From contig NZ_VOXD01000007.1 in the NCBI RefSeq assembly GCF_008014675.1, forward strand, positions 1 to 64,000: 64,000 nt of DNA. Direction: 5' to 3'. Made by a program: the position numbers and the translations under genes. Shown piece after piece: positions 25,880 to 34,226 of this stretch. The first letter of the stretch is position 1. Every line of letters begins with the position of its first letter. The notes under the pieces were generated by a model that was not told where the DNA came from, searched no databases, and was given only the letters and a program-made list of their open reading frames with translations. The DNA comes from Neolewinella aurantiaca (lineage in GTDB: Bacteria > Bacteroidota > Bacteroidia > Chitinophagales > Saprospiraceae).

Positions 25880-26911
25880 TTAGTAGCGGTAAGCCTTCAC
25901 GGTGTCGACAAAGGCTTTCACGCCGTCGAGCGGTGTATCGGGGTATACGCCGTGACCGAGGTTGACGATGTGGTTTCCTCCGAAGGTGTCGATCATGCTG
26001 TTGGTTGCAGCGATGATTTCGTTGTGCGGAGCGTAAAGCTGAACGGGGTCGAGATTACCCTGAAGCACCTTGCCCTGCACCTGCGTGCGCGCCTGAACGG
26101 GGTCGGCAATCCAGTCCAACTGCACGACATCGCAATTTAGCTGACCAATCTGAGGGAGTGCGTGACGGGCATCTTTCGCAAAAACGGTGACGGGGACCTC
26201 GCCACCCAACTCATCGATAATGAGTTTGATGTAGCGAAGGCTGAATTCTTTGTAGTGTGCGGGAGGCAGGACGCCGGCCCAGCTGTCGAAAATCTGAATC
26301 AGGTCGGCTCCGTGGTGGATTTTACCTTTCAGGTAGGCAGCCGTTGCTATGGCAATTTTTTCCAGCAGGGCATGGGCAAGCTTGGGGTCGCGGTAGAGCA
26401 TGGCGCGGGCCTTGCTGAATGTTTTGCTACCGCCGCCTTCGGTCATGTAGGCGAAAAGCGTCCACGGAGCGCCGGCGAAGCCGATGAGTGGAACGCGGTT
26501 GTTGAGTAACTTCTTTGTGGCATCCAGTGCATCGTACACGTACCCCAGGTGGCTGGGAGCGTCGTGGGCCGGGCGTAGTTTTTCTACATCGGCCATTGAT
26601 TTGATCACTTCCGGGAAGCGGGGCCCCACTTTCTCGACCATTGTATAGTTAAGGCCCAGGGCTTCGGGGATGACGAGAATGTCACTAAAGATAATTGCGG
26701 CATCGACGCCCAGTTCGTCGACAGGCTGAACGGTTACCTCGGCTGCGAGATCGGGCGTGGTTACCAGTTCGATGAATCCACTTAGTTGGGCCCGCAGGGC
26801 ACGGTATTGAGGCAGAATGCGGCCGGCCTGGCGCATCAGCCATACTGGTGGGCGTTCTACTTGTTCGCCGCGAGCGGCCCGGAGGAATAGGTCGTTGTCG
26901 TAATTAGTCAT
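25880..26911 (-). CDS. hemE: Uroporphyrinogen decarboxylase
   Basis: A 343-residue HemE. It opens with [29 protein letters not shown], the conserved substrate-binding Arg motif, has [16 protein letters not shown] (catalytic Asp), [19 protein letters not shown] and [16 protein letters not shown], and ends with [22 protein letters not shown]. It converts uroporphyrinogen III to coproporphyrinogen III in heme synthesis. No other heme gene lies nearby. A copy of the dispersed element (26076-26093) sits in the coding frame at a variable loop. Confidence 0.96.
   Translation of the reverse strand: MTNYDNDLFLRAARGEQVERPPVWLMRQAGRILPQYRALRAQLSGFIELVTTPDLAAEVTVQPVDELGVDAAIIFSDILVIPEALGLNYTMVEKVGPRFPEVIKSMADVEKLRPAHDAPSHLGYVYDALDATKKLLNNRVPLIGFAGAPWTLFAYMTEGGGSKTFSKARAMLYRDPKLAHALLEKIAIATAAYLKGKIHHGADLIQIFDSWAGVLPPAHYKEFSLRYIKLIIDELGGEVPVTVFAKDARHALPQIGQLNCDVVQLDWIADPVQARTQVQGKVLQGNLDPVQLYAPHNEIIAATNSMIDTFGGNHIVNLGHGVYPDTPLDGVKAFVDTVKAYRY
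26076..26093 (-). repeat. Dispersed-element match within hemE
   Basis: TGCACCTGCGTGCGCGCC matches consensus exactly and encodes ARTQVQ on the minus strand. From memory of the family, the loop there is variable (E. coli ARARVGNK); the protein appears to keep the same length. Confidence 0.6.
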
Positions 26912-27161
26912 CGGCCGCGAAGGTAGCAGATAAGAGGGAGTGTTAGTAGGGGAGGAGGTAAAGTTGACAATTCTGGGACGTTTGTCTTCGGAATATGATT
27001 CCGGGCGCGGAGCGCAGGTGCAGGGGAAGCTTTGATAAATTGCTCTTCAGGAATGAGTCCGTCACTGCCGATACGGGGACCTTTAGGTCACCGAAAGCGG
27101 TGTAAAATCGTGGTTCGGTATAAAAAATTGCGTGTTGAGGCTCTTTAAGAATTAAAAAAGA
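26912..27161. other. Intergenic region between hemE and the susC promoter
   Basis: The region between the divergent hemE and susC genes; no ORF is convincing. It contains one element copy (27004-27022) and an A/T-rich stretch before the promoter that starts at 27162. Confidence 0.5.
27004..27022 (+). repeat. Dispersed 18-bp element, copy 9 (19-bp variant)
   Basis: GGCGCGGAGCGCAGGTGCA carries one extra base in the spacer compared with the consensus. An AT-rich tail (AAGCTTTGATAAAT) follows. Confidence 0.75.
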
Positions 27162-27191
27162 TTGGAATTGTCAGAGTTGGGTGTATATTTG
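27162..27191 (+). promoter_or_regulatory. Promoter of the susC-susD operon
   Basis: TTGG (27162-27165), an 18-bp spacer and TATATTTG (27184-27191) are a very good match to the Bacteroidota consensus TTTG/TTGG - N17-23 - TAnnTTTG. The transcript should start near 27197, just before two TGGTNNACCA palindromes. A second -7-like box, TAGCTTTG, lies at 27312-27319 without a clear -33 partner. Confidence 0.75.
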
Positions 27192-27202
27192 GCGAACCAA
27201 AC

Positions 27203-27225
27203 TGGTGCACCAATTTGGTTTACCA
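27203..27225. promoter_or_regulatory. Tandem TGGTNNACCA operator pair
   Basis: TGGTGCACCA (27203-27212) and TGGTTTACCA (27216-27225) are two perfect palindromes with centres 13 bp apart. They resemble operators of FadR/FCD-type GntR regulators (TGGTnnnACCA family). They lie just downstream of the predicted transcription start. The GntR/FCD gene at 32491 is the obvious candidate binder. Confidence 0.7.
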
Positions 27226-27370
27226 GTTTAATTTTCGATCATAGCTGCCTTAAAGGATAGAACGTAAAAGTTGTAGTGGATTTTCCAGAGAGGGCTCGTT
27301 CCCTTTCCCCATAGCTTTGATCATGCAAAACTTGATTCTTTACTCACTACAAATTCAAAATTCATTACGA

Positions 27371-30300
27371 ATGATTTTAAGGACCAAACTGATGTTGGTT
27401 GGACTGTTGTTCCTCAACATTTCACTATTCGCGCAGGATACACGCGTTTTAACCGGAACGGTTTCGGATGCTGACGATTTTACACTGATCGGCGTCAATA
27501 TTCTCGTTACCGGTACATCCCGGGGTACTTCTACAGACTTTGACGGGAATTACGAATTGGAGGTAAGCACCGGAGACGTGCTTCAGTTCTCCTACACGGG
27601 CTATGTTTCTCAAACGATCACCGTCGGGAACCAGACTGAACTGAACGTGACGTTGGCCGGAGACGCTGCGGTACTTGAAGAAGTTGTAGTTGTTGGTTAC
27701 GGCTCCCGGAAGAAGAGTGATATCACGGGCGCTGTATCCTCGGTCAAGTCCGAAGAACTCAACGCTTTCCCCGTACTGGATGCTGCTCAGGCACTTCAGG
27801 GACGCGCGGCCGGTGTGGTTGTTCAGTCTAACAATGGTGGTGAGCCAGGTGCTCCGATCAACATTAAAATTCGTGGTAACACCTCTATCAGTGCCAACAG
27901 CTCACCGCTGATTGTTGTTGATGGATTTGTTGGTGCTACTATGCCACAGGCGAACGATATCGCTTCCATGGAAGTACTGAAGGATGCATCTGCGACCGCT
28001 ATTTATGGTTCCAGAGGATCGAACGGTGTAATTCTGGTAACGACCAAAAAAGGTAAGAGCGGACGTTTGTCTATTGAGCTTAATTCAACTTATGCAACAC
28101 AGAACACTGCAAACGAGCTTGACCTCCTGAATGCAGACGAATTTGCCGACTACCAGAACCAGATCAGAGCAAACAACGGCATTTCTACGCCTTATCCACA
28201 AGGCCCTGCCGATACAGACTGGCAAGACCTGATCTACCAGTCGGGTAACACCCAGAACCACCAGCTTTCACTCTCCGGTGGATCAGATAAAGTGAACTTC
28301 TACGCCTCCGGTAACTTCTTCGATCAGCAAGGAATTGTGGTGAACTCCGGTTTCGAAAGAGCTACCTTCCTGTCTAACATCGACGCGCAGGTGAATGATA
28401 AATTCAAGCTGGGGCTCAATCTTTTTGGTAGCCGTGGCACCAAGGACGGAGTAACAACTCAGTCTGACGGTTCGGTAACGGTTGGTGGTGATGATGTTAT
28501 CTCACTTGCGATGCGGTTTGCACCGGACAAGCCCGTACAGGACGAAGACGGGAACTTTACTACCAACGACGTAATTGGTGACGAAGTAGACAACCCGTTT
28601 GCTGTTGCCACTCAGCGCGTTGATGAGACCGTTACGGATAACTTCCGGGCTAACGTTTACGCTAACTACGACATCTTAAAGAACCTGTCGTTTAAGACCA
28701 CTTTCGGTCTGAGCAGCGAGAACGTATCCCGCGGAGTTTACCAGCCTTCTTCGCTTCAGATTACTGCCTCGGCAGTAGGCGGAAGAGCCAGCGTGGTTAA
28801 TACTAAAAGAACCAGCGTACTCAGCGAAAACTACCTGACTTACACAAAAGAGATCGGCAAAGGTGCTTTAACATTGTTGGGTGGATACTCTTACCAGAAA
28901 AACAAAAACGAGGCATTCGCTGCTGCCGGTACCGGCTTCCTGTCTGACGCATTCTCTTACTACGCCCTGAGTACTGCTACCGGTCTGCTCCAGCCAGCAT
29001 CTTCTCTTTCCGAAACAGAGATTCAGTCTCAGTTCGGACGACTCAACTACGACTACGACAACCGTTACCTCGTTACCGCTACGGTAAGAAGAGACGGAGC
29101 TTCGAACTTCGCTGCGAACAACAAATACGCTGTTTTCCCATCTGCTGCATTGGGGTGGAAAATCTCTAATGAAGACTTCCTGATCGACAACGAAACCATT
29201 TCCAGCCTCAAACTGAGAGTGAGCTACGGTGTTACGGGTAACCCTTCCATCAGCCCCTACCAGTCACTTGCCCGCTTTGCGAGCCTTTACGCTTCCAGAA
29301 ACGGACAGACTGTATTCGCCATCACACCAGACCAGCCAGCTAACCCTGACCTGAAATGGGAATCTTCTTACCAGACTAACATTGGTGTAGACTTAGGCTT
29401 GATTGACAACCGCGTTAACCTGTCGGTAGACTACTACAACATCGATACCAAAGACCTGATCCTCGGAAACAACGGTATTCCTGAGTACTTCGGCTTCCAG
29501 AACGATGAGATCCTGACCAACCTCGGTGAGATCAACAACAGAGGTTTTGAAATCTCCCTTAACACCAAAAACATCGTGAAAGGTGATTTCCGGTGGAGTA
29601 CCGATTTCAACCTGTCTGCTAACAAGAACGAGGTTGCGGCGTTGATCAACGATGCTGACCTGTTCGGCAACGCAGCACCGAGTTACTTCAGCCATGACCG
29701 TAGCTACGTTCTCCGCGTTGGAGAAGAAGTAGGTCTTTTCTGGGGATACGAGTACAGCGGTGTTTACCAGGGAGGCGACCTGCCTGCCGGAACACAAACA
29801 CTTACCGGCGGTGTAGCCGGCGATCCACTGTTTGTAGATACTGATGGTAACGGTGAGATTACTGAAGCCGATAGAACCATCATTGGTAACCCGAACCCTG
29901 ATTTCACTTTCGGTTTCACGAACAACTTCACGTACAAAAACTTCGACCTCAATATCTTCTTCCAGGGGGCTCAGGGAGGTGATATTTTTAACATGACCAA
30001 CGTTCAGCTGAACAACGGTGATGCAAATACCACCCGTGACTACTTCAACAACGCATGGACTCCAACCAACACCGACACCGACCAGCCTCGCGTTGGTAAC
30101 AACAGCAACCGGGAGATCTCTTCCCGTTTCGTTGAGGACGGTAGCTACATCCGCCTGAAGAACATCGCTCTTGGTTACAACCTGCCTACAGCAACTGTAG
30201 AGAAACTGGGTATTGGTGGCATCCGCCTGTCGGTAAGCGCTCAGAACCTGCTGACTATTACAGACTACTCCGGCCTTGATCCTGAGGTAAACTACTTCGG

Positions 30301-30406
30301 TGCCAGTGGCGACAACAACACTTCCAGTAACACGGTACAAGGTTTTGACTTTGGTAACTACCCAACGGTAAAATCATTCAATTTCAGCCTCAACGTTCAG
30401 TTTTAA
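27371..30406 (+). CDS. SusC/RagA-family TonB-dependent outer membrane transporter
   Basis: A 1011-residue SusC-like protein. Signal peptide (MILRTKLMLVGLLFLNISLFAQ), then a CarboxypepD_reg-like domain (about 25-105: TGTVSDADDFTLIGVNILVTGTSRGTSTDFDGNYELEV), a TonB-box region (EEVVVVGYGSRKKSDITGAVSSV), plug domain (about 115-230, with NIKIRGNTSISANSSPLIVVDG and ATAIYGSRGSNGVILVTTKKG) and a large barrel to the end. SusC proteins import glycans or other nutrients with a SusD lipoprotein lid, encoded 200 bp downstream. The frame is open from 27317, but the ATG at 27371 gives the correct signal peptide. Confidence 0.95.
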   Translation: MILRTKLMLVGLLFLNISLFAQDTRVLTGTVSDADDFTLIGVNILVTGTSRGTSTDFDGNYELEVSTGDVLQFSYTGYVSQTITVGNQTELNVTLAGDAAVLEEVVVVGYGSRKKSDITGAVSSVKSEELNAFPVLDAAQALQGRAAGVVVQSNNGGEPGAPINIKIRGNTSISANSSPLIVVDGFVGATMPQANDIASMEVLKDASATAIYGSRGSNGVILVTTKKGKSGRLSIELNSTYATQNTANELDLLNADEFADYQNQIRANNGISTPYPQGPADTDWQDLIYQSGNTQNHQLSLSGGSDKVNFYASGNFFDQQGIVVNSGFERATFLSNIDAQVNDKFKLGLNLFGSRGTKDGVTTQSDGSVTVGGDDVISLAMRFAPDKPVQDEDGNFTTNDVIGDEVDNPFAVATQRVDETVTDNFRANVYANYDILKNLSFKTTFGLSSENVSRGVYQPSSLQITASAVGGRASVVNTKRTSVLSENYLTYTKEIGKGALTLLGGYSYQKNKNEAFAAAGTGFLSDAFSYYALSTATGLLQPASSLSETEIQSQFGRLNYDYDNRYLVTATVRRDGASNFAANNKYAVFPSAALGWKISNEDFLIDNETISSLKLRVSYGVTGNPSISPYQSLARFASLYASRNGQTVFAITPDQPANPDLKWESSYQTNIGVDLGLIDNRVNLSVDYYNIDTKDLILGNNGIPEYFGFQNDEILTNLGEINNRGFEISLNTKNIVKGDFRWSTDFNLSANKNEVAALINDADLFGNAAPSYFSHDRSYVLRVGEEVGLFWGYEYSGVYQGGDLPAGTQTLTGGVAGDPLFVDTDGNGEITEADRTIIGNPNPDFTFGFTNNFTYKNFDLNIFFQGAQGGDIFNMTNVQLNNGDANTTRDYFNNAWTPTNTDTDQPRVGNNSNREISSRFVEDGSYIRLKNIALGYNLPTATVEKLGIGGIRLSVSAQNLLTITDYSGLDPEVNYFGASGDNNTSSNTVQGFDFGNYPTVKSFNFSLNVQF

Positions 30407-30412
30407 CTCCAT

Positions 30413-30482
30413 CGGGCGAAGACCAAATCATCCCCTTTCAGGCTCCGCAGGAGTACGAAGCGGGTGATTTGGCTTACGCCCG
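30413..30482 (+). promoter_or_regulatory. Long hairpin between susC and susD
   Basis: Nested inverted repeats: CGGGCG (30413-30418) with CGCCCG (30477-30482), and CCAAATCATCCC (30423-30434) with GGGTGATTTGG (30462-30472). No T-run follows, so it is unlikely to be a full terminator. It may stabilise the susC transcript or lower read-through into susD. Confidence 0.55.
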
Positions 30483-30605
30483 GTGTAATCCGAAAAAGAA
30501 CTTAAACCGTAACTGTGTTAATGCATTAGTCAACATCAACAACCCTTTCGGGGGGTAGAGAATGGAGGCTATTCTAACTTATTATCATTTTTTAAATAAA
30601 AAAGC

Positions 30606-32114
30606 ATGCAAAACTTGAAATATTTAATCCTGTTGGTGGGATTTGCAATGGTCGGGTGTTCCGACCTGGTTGAAGAGCCGGTGGGCCTGTTAGCTCCGGA
30701 TGGTTTCTTCAAATCTACAGACGATATTCAGACAGCCGTTGATGGCTCTTTTACCCACGCTATCAATGAGAAGTTTTGGGGACGGAAGTTGTCCATCGCA
30801 CTCATGTTACGTTCTGACATGGTAGACCTTGCTTCAAACGAAACAAGAAGAGTGGAGAATAACGAATTCACCACACTTGCCAGCAACGGAATGATCAGCG
30901 AGTTTTGGCCTAAAACATACCAGGGCATCGCTGCCGCCAATCAGGCAATCGCGGGTGCTGAAAATGTTGATGTAGCGGAAGAACTCAAAAACCCGGTAAC
31001 AGCTCAGGCTTACTTTATCCGTGCATTTTACTACTTCCATTTGGTACGTCTTTTCGGAGATGTTCCTTACATCGATGCACCCATCGCTGATGCCGCTGCG
31101 GCAGCATCGATCAGCAAAACTCCTGCTGCTGAAGTTTACCAGAACATCATTTCCGACCTGGAGTACGCAAAGACCTGGTTGCCTAACACCCAGTCTTCAC
31201 GTGCTATTCCTGCCAAGTCAGCAGCGAGTTCTTACCTGGCTTTAGTTCATCTGACAATGGGGAACTACGATCAGGCATTCGCTGAAGCCAAAGAGGTTAT
31301 CGACAATGCGGCAACGTATGACCTGGCCCTTGAACCAGATTTTCAGGTTCTGTTCGACGCTAATCAGATTGATGGTTCTAAAGAGCCGATTTTTGCACTG
31401 GACTACAACAACGTTGAAGCTCCTAACAATGCTTACGATCAGATTGCTCCCATGACCGGTATCCGGGGTGATGACAGAAATTCAGGTGGCGGATGGTCCG
31501 TTGCTGTTCCTACCCTCGAAGTTTACACGACCTGGCCCGCAGGTGACTACCGCAGAGCCGTTAGTCTGGACGAAGAGGTTTCAATTGGTGGTACTCAGGT
31601 TAGCTTCACTAACTTCGACATCAGCGGTCACCAGTTCGCTAAGAACAATCCGTACATCGCTAAGTACACTCGCTTCCCCGGCCCTTTCGCCCGCGGAAAC
31701 GCACGGGCAACGAGCCATAACTACTCAATGATTCGCTACGCAGAGGTACTCCTGATTGCTGCCGAGGCCGCAGTTGAACTCAACGATAATGCATCTGCAA
31801 CCAACTACATCAACCAGGTCCGGGCTCGTGCACGCTCTGGTGGCTCGTGGAATGATACTGAACCAAGTGCTGTTCCTGCAGACATTACCGGAACCGTTAC
31901 CGTAGATGACGTCCTGGAAGAACGTCGTTACGAACTCGCTTTTGAGTGTAAGAGATGGTACGATATTGTACGTCGCCGCATCGGGGACGAAGTTTTCAGC
32001 GCATCAGGTCTTGAAGGTGAAAAAGAGTTCTTTACTGCCGATGATTACCTGCTGCCACTTCCTGCTGATGAGCTGGAGCGTAACCCTAATCTGACCCAGA
32101 ACCCAGGGTACTAG
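30606..32114 (+). CDS. SusD/RagB-family outer membrane lipoprotein
   Basis: A 502-residue SusD-like protein. The lipobox ends at Cys18 (FAMVGCSD), giving a lipid anchor. The TPR-rich N-terminal half (YQGIAAANQAIAGAENVD; AQAYFIRAFYYFHLVRLFGDVPYID; SYLALVHLTMGNYDQAFAEAKEVIDNAATYDL) and the C-terminal segment MIRYAEVLLIAAEAAVELNDNASATNYINQVRARAR and VLEERRYELAFECKRWYDIVRR are signature SusD features. It forms the substrate-binding lid on SusC. No polysaccharide lyase or glycoside hydrolase gene is nearby, so the substrate is unclear. Confidence 0.95.
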   Translation: MQNLKYLILLVGFAMVGCSDLVEEPVGLLAPDGFFKSTDDIQTAVDGSFTHAINEKFWGRKLSIALMLRSDMVDLASNETRRVENNEFTTLASNGMISEFWPKTYQGIAAANQAIAGAENVDVAEELKNPVTAQAYFIRAFYYFHLVRLFGDVPYIDAPIADAAAAASISKTPAAEVYQNIISDLEYAKTWLPNTQSSRAIPAKSAASSYLALVHLTMGNYDQAFAEAKEVIDNAATYDLALEPDFQVLFDANQIDGSKEPIFALDYNNVEAPNNAYDQIAPMTGIRGDDRNSGGGWSVAVPTLEVYTTWPAGDYRRAVSLDEEVSIGGTQVSFTNFDISGHQFAKNNPYIAKYTRFPGPFARGNARATSHNYSMIRYAEVLLIAAEAAVELNDNASATNYINQVRARARSGGSWNDTEPSAVPADITGTVTVDDVLEERRYELAFECKRWYDIVRRRIGDEVFSASGLEGEKEFFTADDYLLPLPADELERNPNLTQNPGY

Positions 32115-32204
32115 GAAATCAACGTCGTCTAGGCGGGCAATTCGTATTCTGTAAACAGAGTATAGCTGCTTCAACAGCACTTCCTCTTCTTAGCACGTTT
32201 TATT

Positions 32205-32250
32205 AAGAGGCGTTTTATTGGCCTGTCTGGCTTGTAGAACGCCTCTTTAC
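32205..32250 (+). terminator. Terminator of the susCD operon
   Basis: Arms AAGAGGCGTT (32205-32214) and AACGCCTCTT (32238-32247) close a stem-loop followed by TACTT. It is 91 bp after the susD stop. Confidence 0.7.
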
Positions 32251-32490
32251 TTAGAGATCGATTGATCTGAGTCTTGTATCTTGCGCGATATTTGCAGGTT
32301 GAAAAGTAAGTCTGAAGGGTTGTTTGCTCTTATTGCTTCTTCAACCTCAGAGTTGAGCAAACTGCAGTTGTCCCAGGAAGCAATTGTCTCTGCTATAAGT
32401 AAAACGGATCATCCGGTTATGTGAAATATGAGCAGATAATCGCTTTCGGGTATATGAGCTAATTATTTAAAATTGAATAGATTGCCTTCA
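32251..32490. other. Intergenic region upstream of the GntR gene
   Basis: A/T-rich. A TTG-initiated frame at 32299-32424 encodes 41 residues beginning KSKSEGLFALIASS, which faintly resembles the start of a group of Bacteroidota proteins (SEALFELIxSL). It may be a remnant or chance. A TTGCTC/GAGCAA inverted repeat lies within it. Confidence 0.35.
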
Positions 32491-33216
32491 ATGATGAAAC
32501 TGGACTTAAATACAAAAAATGATAACCACGATATCCAAAACCTTATTATATCGAAAATAAGGAATTTAATTAATCACAAAAATCTGGAGCCAGGAGACAA
32601 GCTTCCATCGGAACGGGTATTATCGGAAAAATTTGGTGTCAGCAGAAGACACGTCAGAGAAGCGATACAAAAGCTTGAGCTTTATGAATTGGTAGAATCA
32701 ATTCCTCAGTCCGGTACATTTGTCGCAAATATTGGCCAAACAGCATTGAATGGAATAATTAACGATATTCTACGATTAAGAAGACATGATTTCAAATCAT
32801 TGGTGGAAACCAGGATTTTGTTAGAGCTGAGAATGGTCGAATTAGCAGCTAAAAGAAGAACGGAAGAAGATTTGAAGGCAATTGAAACAACATTTGACGC
32901 ATATAAAGCAAAAGTGGTAAATCGGGAGGATGCATTACAGGAAGATTTGTTGTTTCACCTGGCCATCGCAAGGGCTAGCGGGAACACAACAATGAATGCA
33001 TTGCTACTACAGATTACACCTAATATTATTAATGTTTTTGAAACGAACCGAGTATGTAAATTCGATGATAATATTTTGGAGCTTCAGAAGCACCAAGCTA
33101 TCTTTGAGGCTATTGCAAAAAGAGATTCAGCCATGGCAATCGAAAGTATGGAAACTCATTTTGACCGTTTAATGGAGTTTTGCAATAGATTTGAAAATCA
33201 AGTAATAAACGATTAA
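32491..33216 (+). CDS. GntR-family (FadR/FCD) transcriptional regulator
   Basis: A 241-residue regulator. The winged helix (about 15-80) has the GntR signature EPGDKLPSERVLSEKFGVSRRHVREAIQKLELYELVE. The FCD ligand domain (about 105-230) carries the usual metal-binding set, Asp152/His156 (EDLLFHLAIARASGN), His201 and His223. FCD regulators respond to sugar acids and other organic acids. It sits between susCD and the SDR gene. Two TGGTNNACCA palindromes in the susC promoter are plausible targets. The gene is visibly A/T-richer than its neighbours, which suggests different origin or codon use. The start was taken at the first ATG (32491) over a TTG at 32473. Confidence 0.93.
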   Translation: MMKLDLNTKNDNHDIQNLIISKIRNLINHKNLEPGDKLPSERVLSEKFGVSRRHVREAIQKLELYELVESIPQSGTFVANIGQTALNGIINDILRLRRHDFKSLVETRILLELRMVELAAKRRTEEDLKAIETTFDAYKAKVVNREDALQEDLLFHLAIARASGNTTMNALLLQITPNIINVFETNRVCKFDDNILELQKHQAIFEAIAKRDSAMAIESMETHFDRLMEFCNRFENQVIND

Positions 33217-33236
33217 ATAGTACGCAGTGTACTATT
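33216..33236. promoter_or_regulatory. AATAGTAC/GTACTATT palindrome
   Basis: An 8-bp inverted repeat (AATAGTAC, 33216-33223; GTACTATT, 33229-33236) lies directly after the GntR stop and 92 bp before the SDR start. It could be an operator or a short terminator stem; no T-run is visible. Confidence 0.4.
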
Positions 33237-33328
33237 ACACAATTTATTTCCAATTGTCGCCGGTTTATCATCCCTACCGGTTGAGTTTTTGGAAATATCA
33301 CTAAACCATCAATCAAAACATCACATCA

Positions 33329-34093
33329 ATGATTAATTTAAATGGAAAAGTGGCCATCGTAACTGGTGCCACCGGAGGAATCGGTTTTGCAGTAGCTAAA
33401 AGATTAGGCCAGGACGGATACACCGTTATTTTGAACGGCATTCGGGATGAGGTTGGAGCTGAAAGAGTTCAGGAACTGGTAGCAGAAGGCATCAAAGCCG
33501 AGTACTACGGTTTCGACGTTACGAATGAAGAAGCAGTAACCGAAAACATCACCAAAATCGGCGAGAAGTACGGCCGTATCGACGTGCTGGTGAACAACGC
33601 CGGTGGACTGGGAGGACGGTCCCGTTTCGAAGACATGACCACTGAGTTCTACCGGTTTGTTATGGCCCTGAACCTGGATTCCGTTTTCTTCGCATCACGT
33701 GCAGCCATTCCTTTCCTCAAGAAAGGAGAGAACCCGACCATCATCAACTACACCTCTAACGCTGCATGGAATGCAGGAGGTCCGGGAGCTGGTATCTACG
33801 GTACTTCTAAAGCTGGCGTTCAGACCATCACACGCGCCCTGGCCAAAGACCTGGCCGAGTACGGTATTCGGGTGAACGCAGTATCTCCGGGTACTATCGA
33901 CACTCCTTTCCACCAGCAGATCAAATCCACCAAGCCTGAAGTATTTGCTTCGTGGGCAAACAACATCATGTTGGGCCGACTCGGTCAGCCAGATGACGTT
34001 GCCGGAGTTGTGGCTTTCCTGGCAAGCAAAGATGCTGCCTTCCTCACCGCCGAAACCGTACAGGTCGGAGGTGGCCAGGCACTGGGAATCTAA
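33329..34093 (+). CDS. Short-chain dehydrogenase/reductase (SDR)
   Basis: A 254-residue classical SDR. The cofactor motif TGATGGIG (residues 12-19) is followed by NNAGG (89-93). The catalytic triad is Ser143, Tyr157 and Lys161 (NYTS..YGTSK), and the PGTI segment comes after. SDRs of this shape reduce or oxidise sugar acids or 3-oxoacyl compounds. Being next to a SusCD pair and FCD regulator, it may be a uronate-type reductase, but there is no adjacent kinase or aldolase to show this. Confidence 0.9.
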   Translation: MINLNGKVAIVTGATGGIGFAVAKRLGQDGYTVILNGIRDEVGAERVQELVAEGIKAEYYGFDVTNEEAVTENITKIGEKYGRIDVLVNNAGGLGGRSRFEDMTTEFYRFVMALNLDSVFFASRAAIPFLKKGENPTIINYTSNAAWNAGGPGAGIYGTSKAGVQTITRALAKDLAEYGIRVNAVSPGTIDTPFHQQIKSTKPEVFASWANNIMLGRLGQPDDVAGVVAFLASKDAAFLTAETVQVGGGQALGI

Positions 34094-34165
34094 AAGCGTA
34101 ACCGATTACGTTTCAACCTCAGGTTGATAGGGTTTTCCTTTATCTATAAAATTTACGGAAAATAG

Positions 34166-34214
34166 CAAGTGGACCATACCAGGGATTTCTTCCAGGTTGG
34201 TCCACTTGTGTTTT
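34166..34214 (+). terminator. Strong hairpin/terminator between SDR and Nramp-like genes
   Basis: Perfect 11-bp arms CAAGTGGACCA (34166-34176) and TGGTCCACTTG (34198-34208) are followed by TGTTTT. It ends 13 bp before the start of the transporter gene and may act as an attenuator between the two genes. Confidence 0.7.
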
Positions 34215-34226
34215 AATAAGAGTCGA

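Noticed and set aside
27317-27370. Longer susC start at TTG 27317 or ATG 27323
   Set aside because: The added residues precede a normal signal peptide, and the -7-like box TAGCTTTG would overlap the start. ATG 27371 fits better.
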